DNA of 56,149 nucleotides from contig JAJQCT010000011.1 of the NCBI GenBank assembly GCA_021202555.1, positions 199,987-256,135 of the forward strand. Direction: 5' to 3'. Each line of letters opens with the position of its first letter. Positions within the stretch are counted from its first letter, which is position 1. The position numbers and the translations under genes were made by a program. The stretch is from Clostridiales bacterium (GTDB lineage Bacteria; Bacillota; Clostridia; Oscillospirales; CAG-272). Below are positions 16,630 through 24,598 of this stretch, one piece after another. Under the pieces are notes generated by a model. It worked only from the letters and a program-made list of their open reading frames with translations. It had not been told where the DNA came from and searched no databases.

Positions 16630-18804
16630 ATGATTACATTTTACCCGGACACTAAGACGTTTAAGCTTGATACCTCGGAAAGCTCGTATATATTCAGAAT
16701 CACGGGAGCGGGGTATTTGCGGCACATATGGTACGGTCATCTCCTTCACGAGCATGAGCTTGACAGGCTGACCGTGAGGGACGGCAGGGATTCGTCCGTT
16801 CCCGGCTCGTCCGATCCCGACCCTTGGTTTTCCGCCGACACGGCGGCGATGGAATATCCGACCTTCGGCGCGGGGGATTTCAGAATTTCGGCACTTGAGG
16901 TGAAAAATCCCGCAGGAAATTCGGTCACCGATATGCGCTATGTTTCGCATGAAATTTATGCGGGCAAGCGTCCGATTCCCGGTATACCCTCGACATTTGC
17001 AAAAGACGACGAGGCTGACACGCTTGAGATTCTCTGCCGCGACGTTACGGGACTTCTCGTCACGCTTTATTATACGGCTTACAGAAATCTCCCCGTTATA
17101 TCGCGCCGCGTTTCGGTGAAAAACGGCGGCGAGGGCGATATGTACGTCAAGAATATCGCGTCGATGAGCGTAGATTTCACGCATCCCGAATTTGATATGC
17201 TCGGGCTCTGGGGCGCATGGGGACGCGAGAGACACCCCGAGCGCCGCCGCCTCATTCACGGGATAACGGAGCTTTCGAGCAAGAGAGGCGCGTCGGGACA
17301 TTATCATAATCCCTTTGCGGCGCTGCTTTCCCCCGAATGCACGGAGGAGTACGGCGAGGCTTACGGCTTCAGCCTCGTTTACAGCGGAAATTTCGCGATA
17401 AAAGCGGAGCTTGACTCGTTCGGGCTTACAAGGATTCTGCTCGGAATATCGCCCGACGGCTTTGAGTGGAAGCTCGAAGCGGGCGAGGAATTTTATTCAC
17501 CCGAGGCGCTCACCGTATATTCCGACAACGGCATCGGCGGCATGAGCCGCGCGTTTCATAAGCTTTTCAGAAATCACATATGCGGGAGCGTCTGGCAGCA
17601 TAAAACGCGCCCCGTCATTGTGAACAACTGGGAGGCTACGTACTTCAATTTTGACGACGACAAGCTTGTGTCAATCGCTAAGGACGCGGCAGATCTCGGA
17701 ATCGATATGCTCGTCATGGATGACGGCTGGTTCGGAAAGCGCAACGATGACAGGCGCTCTCTCGGCGATTGGTACACAAATGAGGAAAAGCTCAAAGGCG
17801 GGCTTCCATCGCTCGTGTCGCGCGTAAATGCGCTCGGCGTCAGATTCGGAATATGGTTTGAGCCTGAAATGATATGCCCTGACAGCGACCTTTACCGCGC
17901 GCACCCCGACTGGGCGCTTCACACGGAGGGACGCGGTATGTCAATCTCGCGCTCGCAGTATGTGCTTGATCTGACGCGCCCTGAGGTGTGCGATTACATA
18001 GTCGGTTTCATGACAAATACGCTTTCATCGGCAAATATCGAATATGTTAAGTGGGATTTCAACCGCTGTCTGACGGAGGTGGCGTCGCTCTCGCTCCCGA
18101 CCGACCGTCAGGGCGAGGTATTCCACAGATATGTTCTCGGACTTTATTCAGTGCTTGAAAGGGTAACGTCCGCGTTCCCGAATGTGCTTTTCGAGGGCTG
18201 CGCGTCGGGCGGCGGGCGATATGACCCCGCGATGCTCGCGTATTTCCCGCAGTACTGGACAAGCGACGACACCGACCCTGTCGAGCGAATCTCGATTCAG
18301 CTCGGCACGTCTGTTGTATACCCCGCGGCGACGATGAGCTGTCACGTTTCCGCGTCGCCAAATCATCAGACGGGACGCAGATCAAAGCTTGAAACGCGCG
18401 GAAACGTCGCTATGGCTGGCGTTTTCGGATACGAGCTTGATCTCAACCGCATGACGGACGACGAAAAGGAAACGGTAAAGCGTCAGGTTGAAAAATACAA
18501 GAAAATTTCGCATATCGTGATGGACGGCGAGCTTTATCGCCTCATCCCGCCCACGGGAGATGTCGCTGCGTGGGAATATGTGACGGAAAATAAAAAAGAG
18601 GCGCTTTTCACCTTCGTCGCAATCAACGCAAGAATCGCACCCGTTTATTTTGTGAAGCTCCGCGGGCTTGACCCCAATCTGACATACCTCGATGATTTCG
18701 GCAACCGCTTTTCGGGAGAGGCGCTTATGTACGCTGGTCTGAATCTCACGCGCGGCTGGCGTGACGGCGACAGCGTAACCGTGCATTTCACGGCGGAGGA
18801 ATAG
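16630..18804 (+). CDS. Alpha-galactosidase, GH36
   Basis: Hydrolyses terminal alpha-1,6-galactose from raffinose, stachyose or melibiose; 724 residues, the size of tetrameric GH36 enzymes. An N-terminal beta-supersandwich precedes a TIM barrel. VMDDGWFGKRNDD and the nucleophile motif YVKWDFNRC (D476) are visible, as are CASGGGRYDPAML and the acid/base motif TSDDTDP (D546). The 70-residue spacing of the two aspartates matches GH36. There is no signal peptide, so it is intracellular. ATG 16630 has TTGGAG just upstream; an upstream extension of the frame would run into the promoter. Monocistronic: followed by hairpin repeats. Confidence 0.95.
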   Translation: MITFYPDTKTFKLDTSESSYIFRITGAGYLRHIWYGHLLHEHELDRLTVRDGRDSSVPGSSDPDPWFSADTAAMEYPTFGAGDFRISALEVKNPAGNSVTDMRYVSHEIYAGKRPIPGIPSTFAKDDEADTLEILCRDVTGLLVTLYYTAYRNLPVISRRVSVKNGGEGDMYVKNIASMSVDFTHPEFDMLGLWGAWGRERHPERRRLIHGITELSSKRGASGHYHNPFAALLSPECTEEYGEAYGFSLVYSGNFAIKAELDSFGLTRILLGISPDGFEWKLEAGEEFYSPEALTVYSDNGIGGMSRAFHKLFRNHICGSVWQHKTRPVIVNNWEATYFNFDDDKLVSIAKDAADLGIDMLVMDDGWFGKRNDDRRSLGDWYTNEEKLKGGLPSLVSRVNALGVRFGIWFEPEMICPDSDLYRAHPDWALHTEGRGMSISRSQYVLDLTRPEVCDYIVGFMTNTLSSANIEYVKWDFNRCLTEVASLSLPTDRQGEVFHRYVLGLYSVLERVTSAFPNVLFEGCASGGGRYDPAMLAYFPQYWTSDDTDPVERISIQLGTSVVYPAATMSCHVSASPNHQTGRRSKLETRGNVAMAGVFGYELDLNRMTDDEKETVKRQVEKYKKISHIVMDGELYRLIPPTGDVAAWEYVTENKKEALFTFVAINARIAPVYFVKLRGLDPNLTYLDDFGNRFSGEALMYAGLNLTRGWRDGDSVTVHFTAEE

Positions 18805-18845
18805 TTATATCGGGGTTTCACCCCGTACAAACCCGAAAATCCTCA

Positions 18846-18950
18846 GCAGCACTCAATACAAAGTATTGAGTGCTGCCGGAAGGTTTTTGAAACATCCAAA
18901 GAAACTTTTTGCAAAAAGTTTCTTTGGCAGGGTTCGGGACAGAGTCCCGA
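18846..18950 (+). repeat. Hairpin cluster after the alpha-galactosidase gene
   Basis: Three consecutive hairpins: arms 18846-18859 and 18863-18876 (14 bp, loop AAA), arms 18896-18910 and 18913-18927 (15 bp, centre TTTTTGCAAAAA), arms 18934-18940 and 18944-18950 (7 bp). The second and third, with the preceding GTTTTTGAAA (18883-18892), share their layout with 41268-41330. They probably end transcription of one or both flanking convergent genes, although no long T-run follows. Confidence 0.75.
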
Positions 18951-18954
18951 CTTA

Positions 18955-19179
18955 TCAATGACCGAAGCCCTCCATCTTTTCGCAGTATTCGCCGTAGATA
19001 AGCTTCCACTTCTTATAGGTTTTTTCGTCAATTTCGCCGTTTGCCTTCATTTCGTCGATTCTCTCGCCGAATTTTACTCTTGCCGCCTGAGCGGGCGCGC
19101 GGTAATTGTTTGAAAGATTCGCGTCGATTTCCTGTGTCAGAGCCTTCAGCTCCTTTTCAGCCTTTGATTTTCCGAACAT
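18955..19179 (-). CDS. Small charged helical protein of unknown function
   Basis: 74 residues starting MFGKSKAEKELKALTQEI. It is rich in Lys, Glu and Ala, almost entirely predicted helix, with no membrane segment or cysteines; probably a short coiled-coil cytosolic protein. ATG 19179 is preferred: AAAGGA lies about 11 bases upstream. An in-frame ATG four codons earlier would overlap the ribosome binding site. I do not recognise a named family. It is transcribed away from the PfkB-like gene. Confidence 0.6.
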   Translation of the reverse strand: MFGKSKAEKELKALTQEIDANLSNNYRAPAQAARVKFGERIDEMKANGEIDEKTYKKWKLIYGEYCEKMEGFGH

Positions 19180-19324
19180 GATGGATATCATCCTTTCTCT
19201 GTGCCTGACGCACAGACACGATATAATTCGATATAAGTATATCACACTTTTATGATTCGCGGTACAGCGGGCAATAAAAATTTACATATGTTTTGATAAA
19301 AATATTATTTTGGAGGATACGGAC

Positions 19325-20257
19325 GTGAAACCGAGAATTTTAACGGCTGCTCCCGTGAGCATGGATTTTGTACAGCGGACGGAAAGCTTCCCCGAGACGG
19401 GCGAGGAGGTGACGGGAACGTCATACGATTACGTGCCCGGCGGCGACGGCTTTATAATGGCGTTTTCCGTCACCGCGTTCGGCGGCGAGGCGATTATGAC
19501 CGCCCGCGTCGGCGCGGACATGAGCGGACAGCGCATCCGCGGAATCTGCCGCGACATGAATATCGACGCGCGGTTTGTCACACAGGAGCGGCGCGCATCC
19601 ACGGGAATGAAATCCGTCGCGACAACCCCTTCGGGTGAGCGCCGGACGATTTCATATCCGGGCGCGAATCTGCTTTTGTCGTCGGCAGACGCGGAGGATG
19701 CGTTCACGTCTCTCCCGGACACTGCGATAATGACGCTTGAAATTCCCGAGCGCACCGCCTTTTCGGTGAGCGAATATGCGGCGAAAAAGCACATACCGCT
19801 CGTAATCGACGGCTCTCCCGCGAGGTCTGATTATCCGCTTTCAAAGCTGTTTCCGTGCGAGATATTCACCTGTGACGAGCGCGAGCTTGAGACGTTTACG
19901 GGAATACCGCCGTCAAGCACCGAAAGCTGTCTGCGCTCTGTAATAAGGCTTTCGTCGTTTGTCAAGGCGGCGTATTACGTCATCAAAATGGGCGAGCGCG
20001 GAATGTTCCTCTATGACGGAAAGTATTATAATATCGTGCAGCCGTACAGCGTGACGACGGTAGACAGGAGTGCCGTCGGAATCATCTTTACGACGGCGTT
20101 GGCGACGGAGTATTCGCGCTCGAAAATCATCATGCGCGCCGTGAAATATGCCGCGGTCGCCTCGGCGCTCTCCGTAATGCATCCGGGCGCGATAGAATCT
20201 ATTCCCTCGGAGGAGGAAATAGACGAATTTATTTCTGAGCGGGGAATAACGCTTTGA
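19325..20257 (+). CDS. PfkB-fold protein lacking the catalytic Asp (probable pseudokinase)
   Basis: 310 residues of ribokinase/PfkB fold. The N-terminal sugar-binding motif is kept in altered form (VPGGDGFIMAF, then FGGEAIMTARVGAD). A CDERELETFTG block corresponds to the NxxE region, and VIKMGERGMFLYDG to the KxGxxG segment. At the PfkB signature, where TTGAGDTF is expected, it reads RSAVGIIF (248-255): GAGD has become AVGI, so the catalytic base Asp is Ile253 and the anion-hole glycines are partly lost. The reading frame is intact, so a non-catalytic or binding role is more likely than decay. GTG 19325 has GGAGG eight bases upstream. It overlaps ruvX by four bases. Confidence 0.85.
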   Translation: MKPRILTAAPVSMDFVQRTESFPETGEEVTGTSYDYVPGGDGFIMAFSVTAFGGEAIMTARVGADMSGQRIRGICRDMNIDARFVTQERRASTGMKSVATTPSGERRTISYPGANLLLSSADAEDAFTSLPDTAIMTLEIPERTAFSVSEYAAKKHIPLVIDGSPARSDYPLSKLFPCEIFTCDERELETFTGIPPSSTESCLRSVIRLSSFVKAAYYVIKMGERGMFLYDGKYYNIVQPYSVTTVDRSAVGIIFTTALATEYSRSKIIMRAVKYAAVASALSVMHPGAIESIPSEEEIDEFISERGITL

Positions 20258-20673
20258 CGGACAAAAAAAGGTATCTCGGAGTTGATTTCGGAGAGGCACG
20301 GACGGGAATTGCCGTGTCGGACGGCTTTTTTGCGCACGGAGTGGAGACGATACACTCCGTCGGAATGAAAAAGACGGCTGAACGCGTTGCGTCGGCTGCA
20401 AAAAAATACGGCGCCGACCTCATCGTTCTCGGCTGTCCGTACAATATGGACGGTAGCGTCGGTGAGCGGGCGAAAAAAACGATGGTGTTCGCCGATATGC
20501 TGCGCGGGACGACGGGGCTTGATGTCGTGCTTTACGACGAAAGGCTCACGACAGTCGAGGCGTATGAGATATTGGATGCCTCGGGAACGCCGAAAAACCG
20601 CCGCCGCAGTGTCGTAGATACGCTTGCGGCGGAGATAATTCTGCAGGGATATATAGACGGAATGAAAAAATAA
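20254..20673 (+). CDS. ruvX: RuvX/YqgF, putative pre-16S rRNA nuclease
   Basis: 139 residues, RNase H fold; matures 16S rRNA 5' ends (also called Holliday junction resolvase-like). Seen: YLGVDFGEARTGIAVSD with the first catalytic Asp, CPYNMDGSVGERAKK, YDERLTTVEA, and VDTLAAEIILQGYID with the last acidic residue. It starts with TTG 20254, overlapping the TGA of the PfkB-like gene (TTGA), so translation is probably coupled. The last 22 bases of the gene and its terminator half are repeated 767 bases downstream. Confidence 0.93.
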   Translation: MTDKKRYLGVDFGEARTGIAVSDGFFAHGVETIHSVGMKKTAERVASAAKKYGADLIVLGCPYNMDGSVGERAKKTMVFADMLRGTTGLDVVLYDERLTTVEAYEILDASGTPKNRRRSVVDTLAAEIILQGYIDGMKK

Positions 20674-20690
20674 AAGCCCCTCGCCGAGGG
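20652..20690 (+). repeat. Direct repeat, left copy (ruvX 3' end plus half terminator)
   Basis: 39 bases covering the last codons and stop of ruvX and the left arm and loop of a terminator. They match 21419-21457 at 38 of 39 positions (G20664 versus A21431). Here the right arm is cut after three G residues and continues into unrelated sequence, so the terminator is broken. Confidence 0.92.
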
Positions 20691-20745
20691 CGGTGTTCGT
20701 AAAACATTATAATCAAAAAAGTCTGAAAGCATTGTGTTTTTGAGG

Positions 20746-20779
20746 AACGACGCGGCTTCTGTCGCGTTGTTTTCTTTTT
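20746..20779 (+). terminator. Terminator inside the inserted segment
   Basis: Arms 20746-20754 and 20763-20771 (9 bp, one G-U pair) followed by a T-rich run. It may replace the interrupted ruvX terminator. The stem could also act on the minus strand after the 156-residue gene. Confidence 0.7.
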
Positions 20780-20804
20780 CATCAATTCCTTTTTGATTTA
20801 AAGA

Positions 20805-21275
20805 CTAAAGGTCGGCGTTTATATTATCTGCAGCCTCTTTACATAACTGATATAGATGATATAAATCAGAAGATGAGCTGATTCGATATACCTCACCATC
20901 TATAACTACATGATTGCCCGTGCCGTTCAACAAAACACTTATATCCTCCGTTTCACAAAAAATCAATTCTGAATCCGTATTCTGCTCTGATTTCGGCAAG
21001 TAATCGGAAATGAGCGTATGAATACATCTTGAATACTTCAAAGATAATACTGCAGAGTCAATATCAGCAAAGTAGTTGTCAGAACACTCGACAACTGCCG
21101 TCACAGATGTTCCTACAGGAAGAGCGGCAAAGTTATCAATTTCAATATCATCATACATTACAGTAATATAATACCGCTCTGAATGGTGCGGAATCTGCAC
21201 GGGATAGAAATAAAAGATCACGATGAAACTTATAAAGACCAAAGACAGAAAAAATGCAATCTTTCGTTTGCTCAT
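20805..21275 (-). CDS. Small membrane-anchored extracytoplasmic protein, unknown function
   Basis: 156 residues: MSKRKIAFF, then a hydrophobic segment (about 8-28), then an extracytoplasmic domain of about 125 residues with two or three cysteines. No known motif is recognised. ATG 21275 has GAGG seven bases upstream; a start six codons earlier lacks one. Its codon use is clearly more AT-rich than the neighbours (many ATA, TTA and AAT codons). It is the only gene in the 728-bp segment between the duplicated ruvX ends, so it is probably recent foreign cargo. Confidence 0.7.
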   Translation of the reverse strand: MSKRKIAFFLSLVFISFIVIFYFYPVQIPHHSERYYITVMYDDIEIDNFAALPVGTSVTAVVECSDNYFADIDSAVLSLKYSRCIHTLISDYLPKSEQNTDSELIFCETEDISVLLNGTGNHVVIDGEVYRISSSSDLYHLYQLCKEAADNINADL

Positions 21276-21418
21276 AGGTTTCCCTCGCCGCAAAATCGTA
21301 TTTGTTGTTCGTTCAATACAAGATTATTATAAAAAAAGATTGTAAAATTCAAAAGCCGCGCTGTGCAAAATCTTCTTAAAATCTATCGGCAAAAATATTA
21401 TTTCCGATTCCATTTTTC

Positions 21419-21457
21419 TATAGACGGAATAAAAAAATAAAAGCCCCTCGCCGAGGG
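21419..21457 (+). repeat. Direct repeat, right copy
   Basis: Second copy of the ruvX 3' end and terminator left arm (38 of 39 identical to 20652-20690). Here the terminator is complete, which suggests that this junction is the original one. Confidence 0.92.
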
Positions 21458-21466
21458 GCTTTTATT
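21436..21466. terminator. Intact bidirectional terminator
   Basis: Arms 21436-21449 and 21453-21466, 3-nt loop, A-run left and T-run right. It now terminates the leftward ABC transporter operon and is the presumed original ruvX terminator. Confidence 0.88.
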
Positions 21467-21477
21467 ACGCTTGAAAA

Positions 21478-22221
21478 TCAATAGTCGCCTGTCTTTCTGT
21501 AATCGAGGTAATCGCGCTCGAGCGACAGCACACCGTTGTCCATGCGGAATATTCTGTCTGCGCGCGCCGCAATCTTGAGGTCATGCGTTACCATCAGGAG
21601 CGTTTGCCCGATTTCGTCGCGTGTCTTGATGAGAAGCTCAAGCACCTCGTCCGCGTTCGCGCGGTCAAGATTTCCCGTCGGCTCATCCGCGAAAAGAACG
21701 GACGGCATATTTATGAGCGCCCGCGCGATTGCAACACGCTGCTGCTGACCGCCCGAAAGCTCGCTCGGCAGATGGTGAAGCCTCTCGCCGAGGTCAAGCA
21801 CCTTGACGAGGCGGCGAAGCCTTTCGTCGTAGGTTCCGTCCTGCTTATTTACCATAAGCGTCGGAATCAGAATGTTTTCGAGCGCCGTGAACTGCGGTAT
21901 CAGATTGTGACGCTGGAAGACGATTCCGAGATTTTCCCCGCGGAAGCGTCCAAGCTCATCGTGCGACATTTTTGTTATATCCATGCCGCGGATGTAGATG
22001 TGACCGGCGTCCACCTTGTCAAGCCCCGCGCAGCAGTGCAAAAACGTGCTTTTTCCGGAGCCGGACGTGCCGATTATAGCCACAAATTCGCCTTCCTCAA
22101 CATTAAGGTCAACTCGGTTTACGGCGGTGATTACCTCGTCGTACTGCTTATACTGCTTGATGACGCTTTCCGCCTTGAGTATAAACCGCGATTTTGTGTC
22201 GGTGTTGTATTCTTGTTTCAT
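21478..22221 (-). CDS. ABC transporter ATP-binding protein (MacB/LolD/BceA type)
   Basis: 247 residues. Walker A GTSGSGKST, Q-loop region FQRHNLIPQFTALENI, signature LSGGQQQRVAIARAL, Walker B VLFADEPTGNLD and the H-loop VTHD are all intact. The type pairs with FtsX-fold permeases and drives mechanotransmission, peptide or antibiotic efflux, or lipoprotein handling rather than classic import. It lies 22 bases after the permease gene and is transcribed with it. No two-component system adjoins, which leaves a BceAB-type resistance role unproven. Confidence 0.93.
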   Translation of the reverse strand: MKQEYNTDTKSRFILKAESVIKQYKQYDEVITAVNRVDLNVEEGEFVAIIGTSGSGKSTFLHCCAGLDKVDAGHIYIRGMDITKMSHDELGRFRGENLGIVFQRHNLIPQFTALENILIPTLMVNKQDGTYDERLRRLVKVLDLGERLHHLPSELSGGQQQRVAIARALINMPSVLFADEPTGNLDRANADEVLELLIKTRDEIGQTLLMVTHDLKIAARADRIFRMDNGVLSLERDYLDYRKTGDY

Positions 22222-22243
22222 CGTTTATTCCTCCGATATAAAT

Positions 22244-24499
22244 TCACGCAGACACGCCGCTTTCCTCAACGGCGAGAGTTTTTGATTTGCGGCGCATATA
22301 GCTCACATAGGGCAGATACGCGGACAAAAATCCGCAGGCGACCGACATCACAACGCTTAAAACTATTGCGTACCACGGCATATAAAATTCATAGCGTATG
22401 TACGAAAGCGTGAGTGAGGGAATCGTCACGTTTACGAAATGGTAGAGCAGGTAGCTCAAAAAATACCCAAGCCCTATGCAGAAGATGAACGAAAGCACGC
22501 CCATGAATATTCCGCCGACAAGGTAGAGCTTACGTATGTCGGAGCCCATCGCGCCGATTGACTGAAGAATCGTAAATTCGTTCTCGCGCTTTAAGTAGTA
22601 AAGCATCTGCGAGAAGAACCATATCATCGGCGAGATACACAGAAGCAGTATTGCCACCAGCGTGAAAATCTCGTCGTACTGCTTATCCTCGTTCACGAGA
22701 CTGTAGAAGAGCGAATGCGTATTTGTCACCTTGACGTTGCCGTAATACGTTCCCCATGATTTCAGCTCGCTTTCAAGCTCGAGAACCTCCGCTGCCGTAA
22801 GCGACTGATCGACATAAATCTGAATGTTGTCGAACGTCACCTCCTCGCCCGTCACAACCTCATATGATGCCTCCGAGAGGTAAATCGGCATTTTAAGCGT
22901 CGGAATATCATATATAATCGCCGCTATCGTGTATGTGTGATACTCAAATTCGTAGCATTCGAGCTGCTCGCGCAGAAGCGTGATTCCCGAAAGATTCGCA
23001 TCGACCGCTTTGTTTCTCTTCGATATTGTCGCGATTTCAATCGTGTCGCCGACCTCGTATTTGAATTTCTTCGTGTTGTTTATCGAATCGGCGACGATTA
23101 TCATGCTGTCGTCCGTTAAGGGAGCGGTGAGATCGCCGACGTATTCGTATTCCTCAAGCTGCGTTATCATATCCTCGTCGAGTGCCCTGAACTGCACCTC
23201 GTTCGTCACGCGGTAGCCGTCGGCGTTGTCGGGAACGACGAGATTTGAAAATGATACGGTGAGATTTGACTTGACCCTTATGTGTGTCGCGAGCGTCGTC
23301 GCGTCAGCCGTGTTTGACTGGGTGACAAGAGTCACGCCCTCAATCTGATAAAGCTCGTCTCTCGCGTCCTCGCTGAAGCCGAGAATTGAATCGCTCATGT
23401 CGATTTCAAACTGCGCGTCCTCGTTTGCGAGCGTAACGCGCGTGATTTCCGCGACGTAAAGCCCGCAGATGAAAAGCGACGTGAATATAACAGCCGACAC
23501 CAAAAGGCGCAGATTGTACGTTCGGAATCGCCACGTTGAAAAGACCTCGTACTGGAAGGGGAATTTCGTGCCGAAAATGTCAAAGGAGCGGCGGGGCGAG
23601 GAAACGAGGTTTGAGTTGTCCTCCGCGTTTATGAGCGAATTCGGCCATTTTGTCGCCATAACCCTCATCGGGAACCACACAGCCGCGAGTATTACGATAA
23701 GACAGTAGACAGCCGTCAGAATAAGCGTCCATATCGGGCAGGAAAATTCAAGTCCCTTGTACATGAAGAGAAGATATGAAATCAGAATTGAAATTCCCGT
23801 TGCCGGCAGGAAGGTGACGGAGGCGACGGAGAACATTTCCCAGAATGCCGTTTCAAAGAGCTTTTTGAAGTCCGCGCCGAAGCTCATGTAAATTCCGTAT
23901 ATGAACTTGTAGTGATTGATTCTGATGTTGTAAAGCACGACAAGCAGGAAAACCGAAAGCACGACGAGCGCTACCATCGCGATTATGTATATAATCCTGT
24001 TGTAGAGCATATTCGTGTCGAAATTCAGAAGCGGCGTTTTCTCGTAGGTGAGAGACGAACCGTCCTCGGAGAGGCGATTGAGCTGAACAAGGTACTGGTC
24101 ATAGAGAATATCAAACTCCTCATTCCATGTATCGGTGTCGCTGCCCTTTAAGTAAATATAAAGGTCGAACGTCGATTCGTCGTCAAATTCGTCGTAGTAT
24201 TCCTCGACCCACCATGTGTCGATTACCCTGTAGCTTGATGCGATTACAGTCGCATTGCTGTTTTCCATCCACAGCTCCTGGCTTTCGTTCAGGTTGCGCA
24301 CGACGACGTGGTACGTGTACTCCTCCTCAACGCGCTCCCATTCCGTCAGGTCATTGTTGTAGAGAATGACCGTAAGCGAGCCGAAAAAGACTTGAATGAT
24401 TAGGATTGCCGCGAAAAAGACGGCATACTGTCCAAGATTTGAAAAGACATTCTTGAACGCCATCTTCAGCGATTTGTGAAGATACGATAAAAGCGCCAT
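22244..24499 (-). CDS. FtsX-fold ABC transporter permease
   Basis: 751 residues with an N-terminal membrane helix (about 16-40), an extracytoplasmic part, a first helix bundle (about 160-285), another helix near 335, a second large extracytoplasmic domain and a C-terminal bundle (about 630-740). This is the duplicated FtsX-domain layout of MacB-related or BceB-like permeases. ATG 24499 is chosen because CAGGAG lies six bases upstream; an ATG six codons earlier does not have one. First gene of the permease-ATPase pair. The substrate is unknown. Confidence 0.85.
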   Translation of the reverse strand: MALLSYLHKSLKMAFKNVFSNLGQYAVFFAAILIIQVFFGSLTVILYNNDLTEWERVEEEYTYHVVVRNLNESQELWMENSNATVIASSYRVIDTWWVEEYYDEFDDESTFDLYIYLKGSDTDTWNEEFDILYDQYLVQLNRLSEDGSSLTYEKTPLLNFDTNMLYNRIIYIIAMVALVVLSVFLLVVLYNIRINHYKFIYGIYMSFGADFKKLFETAFWEMFSVASVTFLPATGISILISYLLFMYKGLEFSCPIWTLILTAVYCLIVILAAVWFPMRVMATKWPNSLINAEDNSNLVSSPRRSFDIFGTKFPFQYEVFSTWRFRTYNLRLLVSAVIFTSLFICGLYVAEITRVTLANEDAQFEIDMSDSILGFSEDARDELYQIEGVTLVTQSNTADATTLATHIRVKSNLTVSFSNLVVPDNADGYRVTNEVQFRALDEDMITQLEEYEYVGDLTAPLTDDSMIIVADSINNTKKFKYEVGDTIEIATISKRNKAVDANLSGITLLREQLECYEFEYHTYTIAAIIYDIPTLKMPIYLSEASYEVVTGEEVTFDNIQIYVDQSLTAAEVLELESELKSWGTYYGNVKVTNTHSLFYSLVNEDKQYDEIFTLVAILLLCISPMIWFFSQMLYYLKRENEFTILQSIGAMGSDIRKLYLVGGIFMGVLSFIFCIGLGYFLSYLLYHFVNVTIPSLTLSYIRYEFYMPWYAIVLSVVMSVACGFLSAYLPYVSYMRRKSKTLAVEESGVSA

Positions 24500-24598
24500 T
24501 TGATTCTCCTGTTTCAAGCGTTATATATTGTGATAGTATTATACACCTAAACATGACGTTTGTCATCATGTTTTGGCAATTTTTTTCTTTCGTAATTG

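Noticed and set aside
18846-18950. tRNA-like fold (ends in GGTTCGGGACAGAGTCCCGA)
   Set aside because: Only a TPsiC-like arm resemblance. No acceptor, D or anticodon arms fit; the segment is a chain of simple hairpins.
19281-19308. Promoter TTTACA-16-TATTAT before the PfkB-like gene
   Set aside because: The start point would fall on the ribosome binding site at 19312-19316, which leaves no usable leader.
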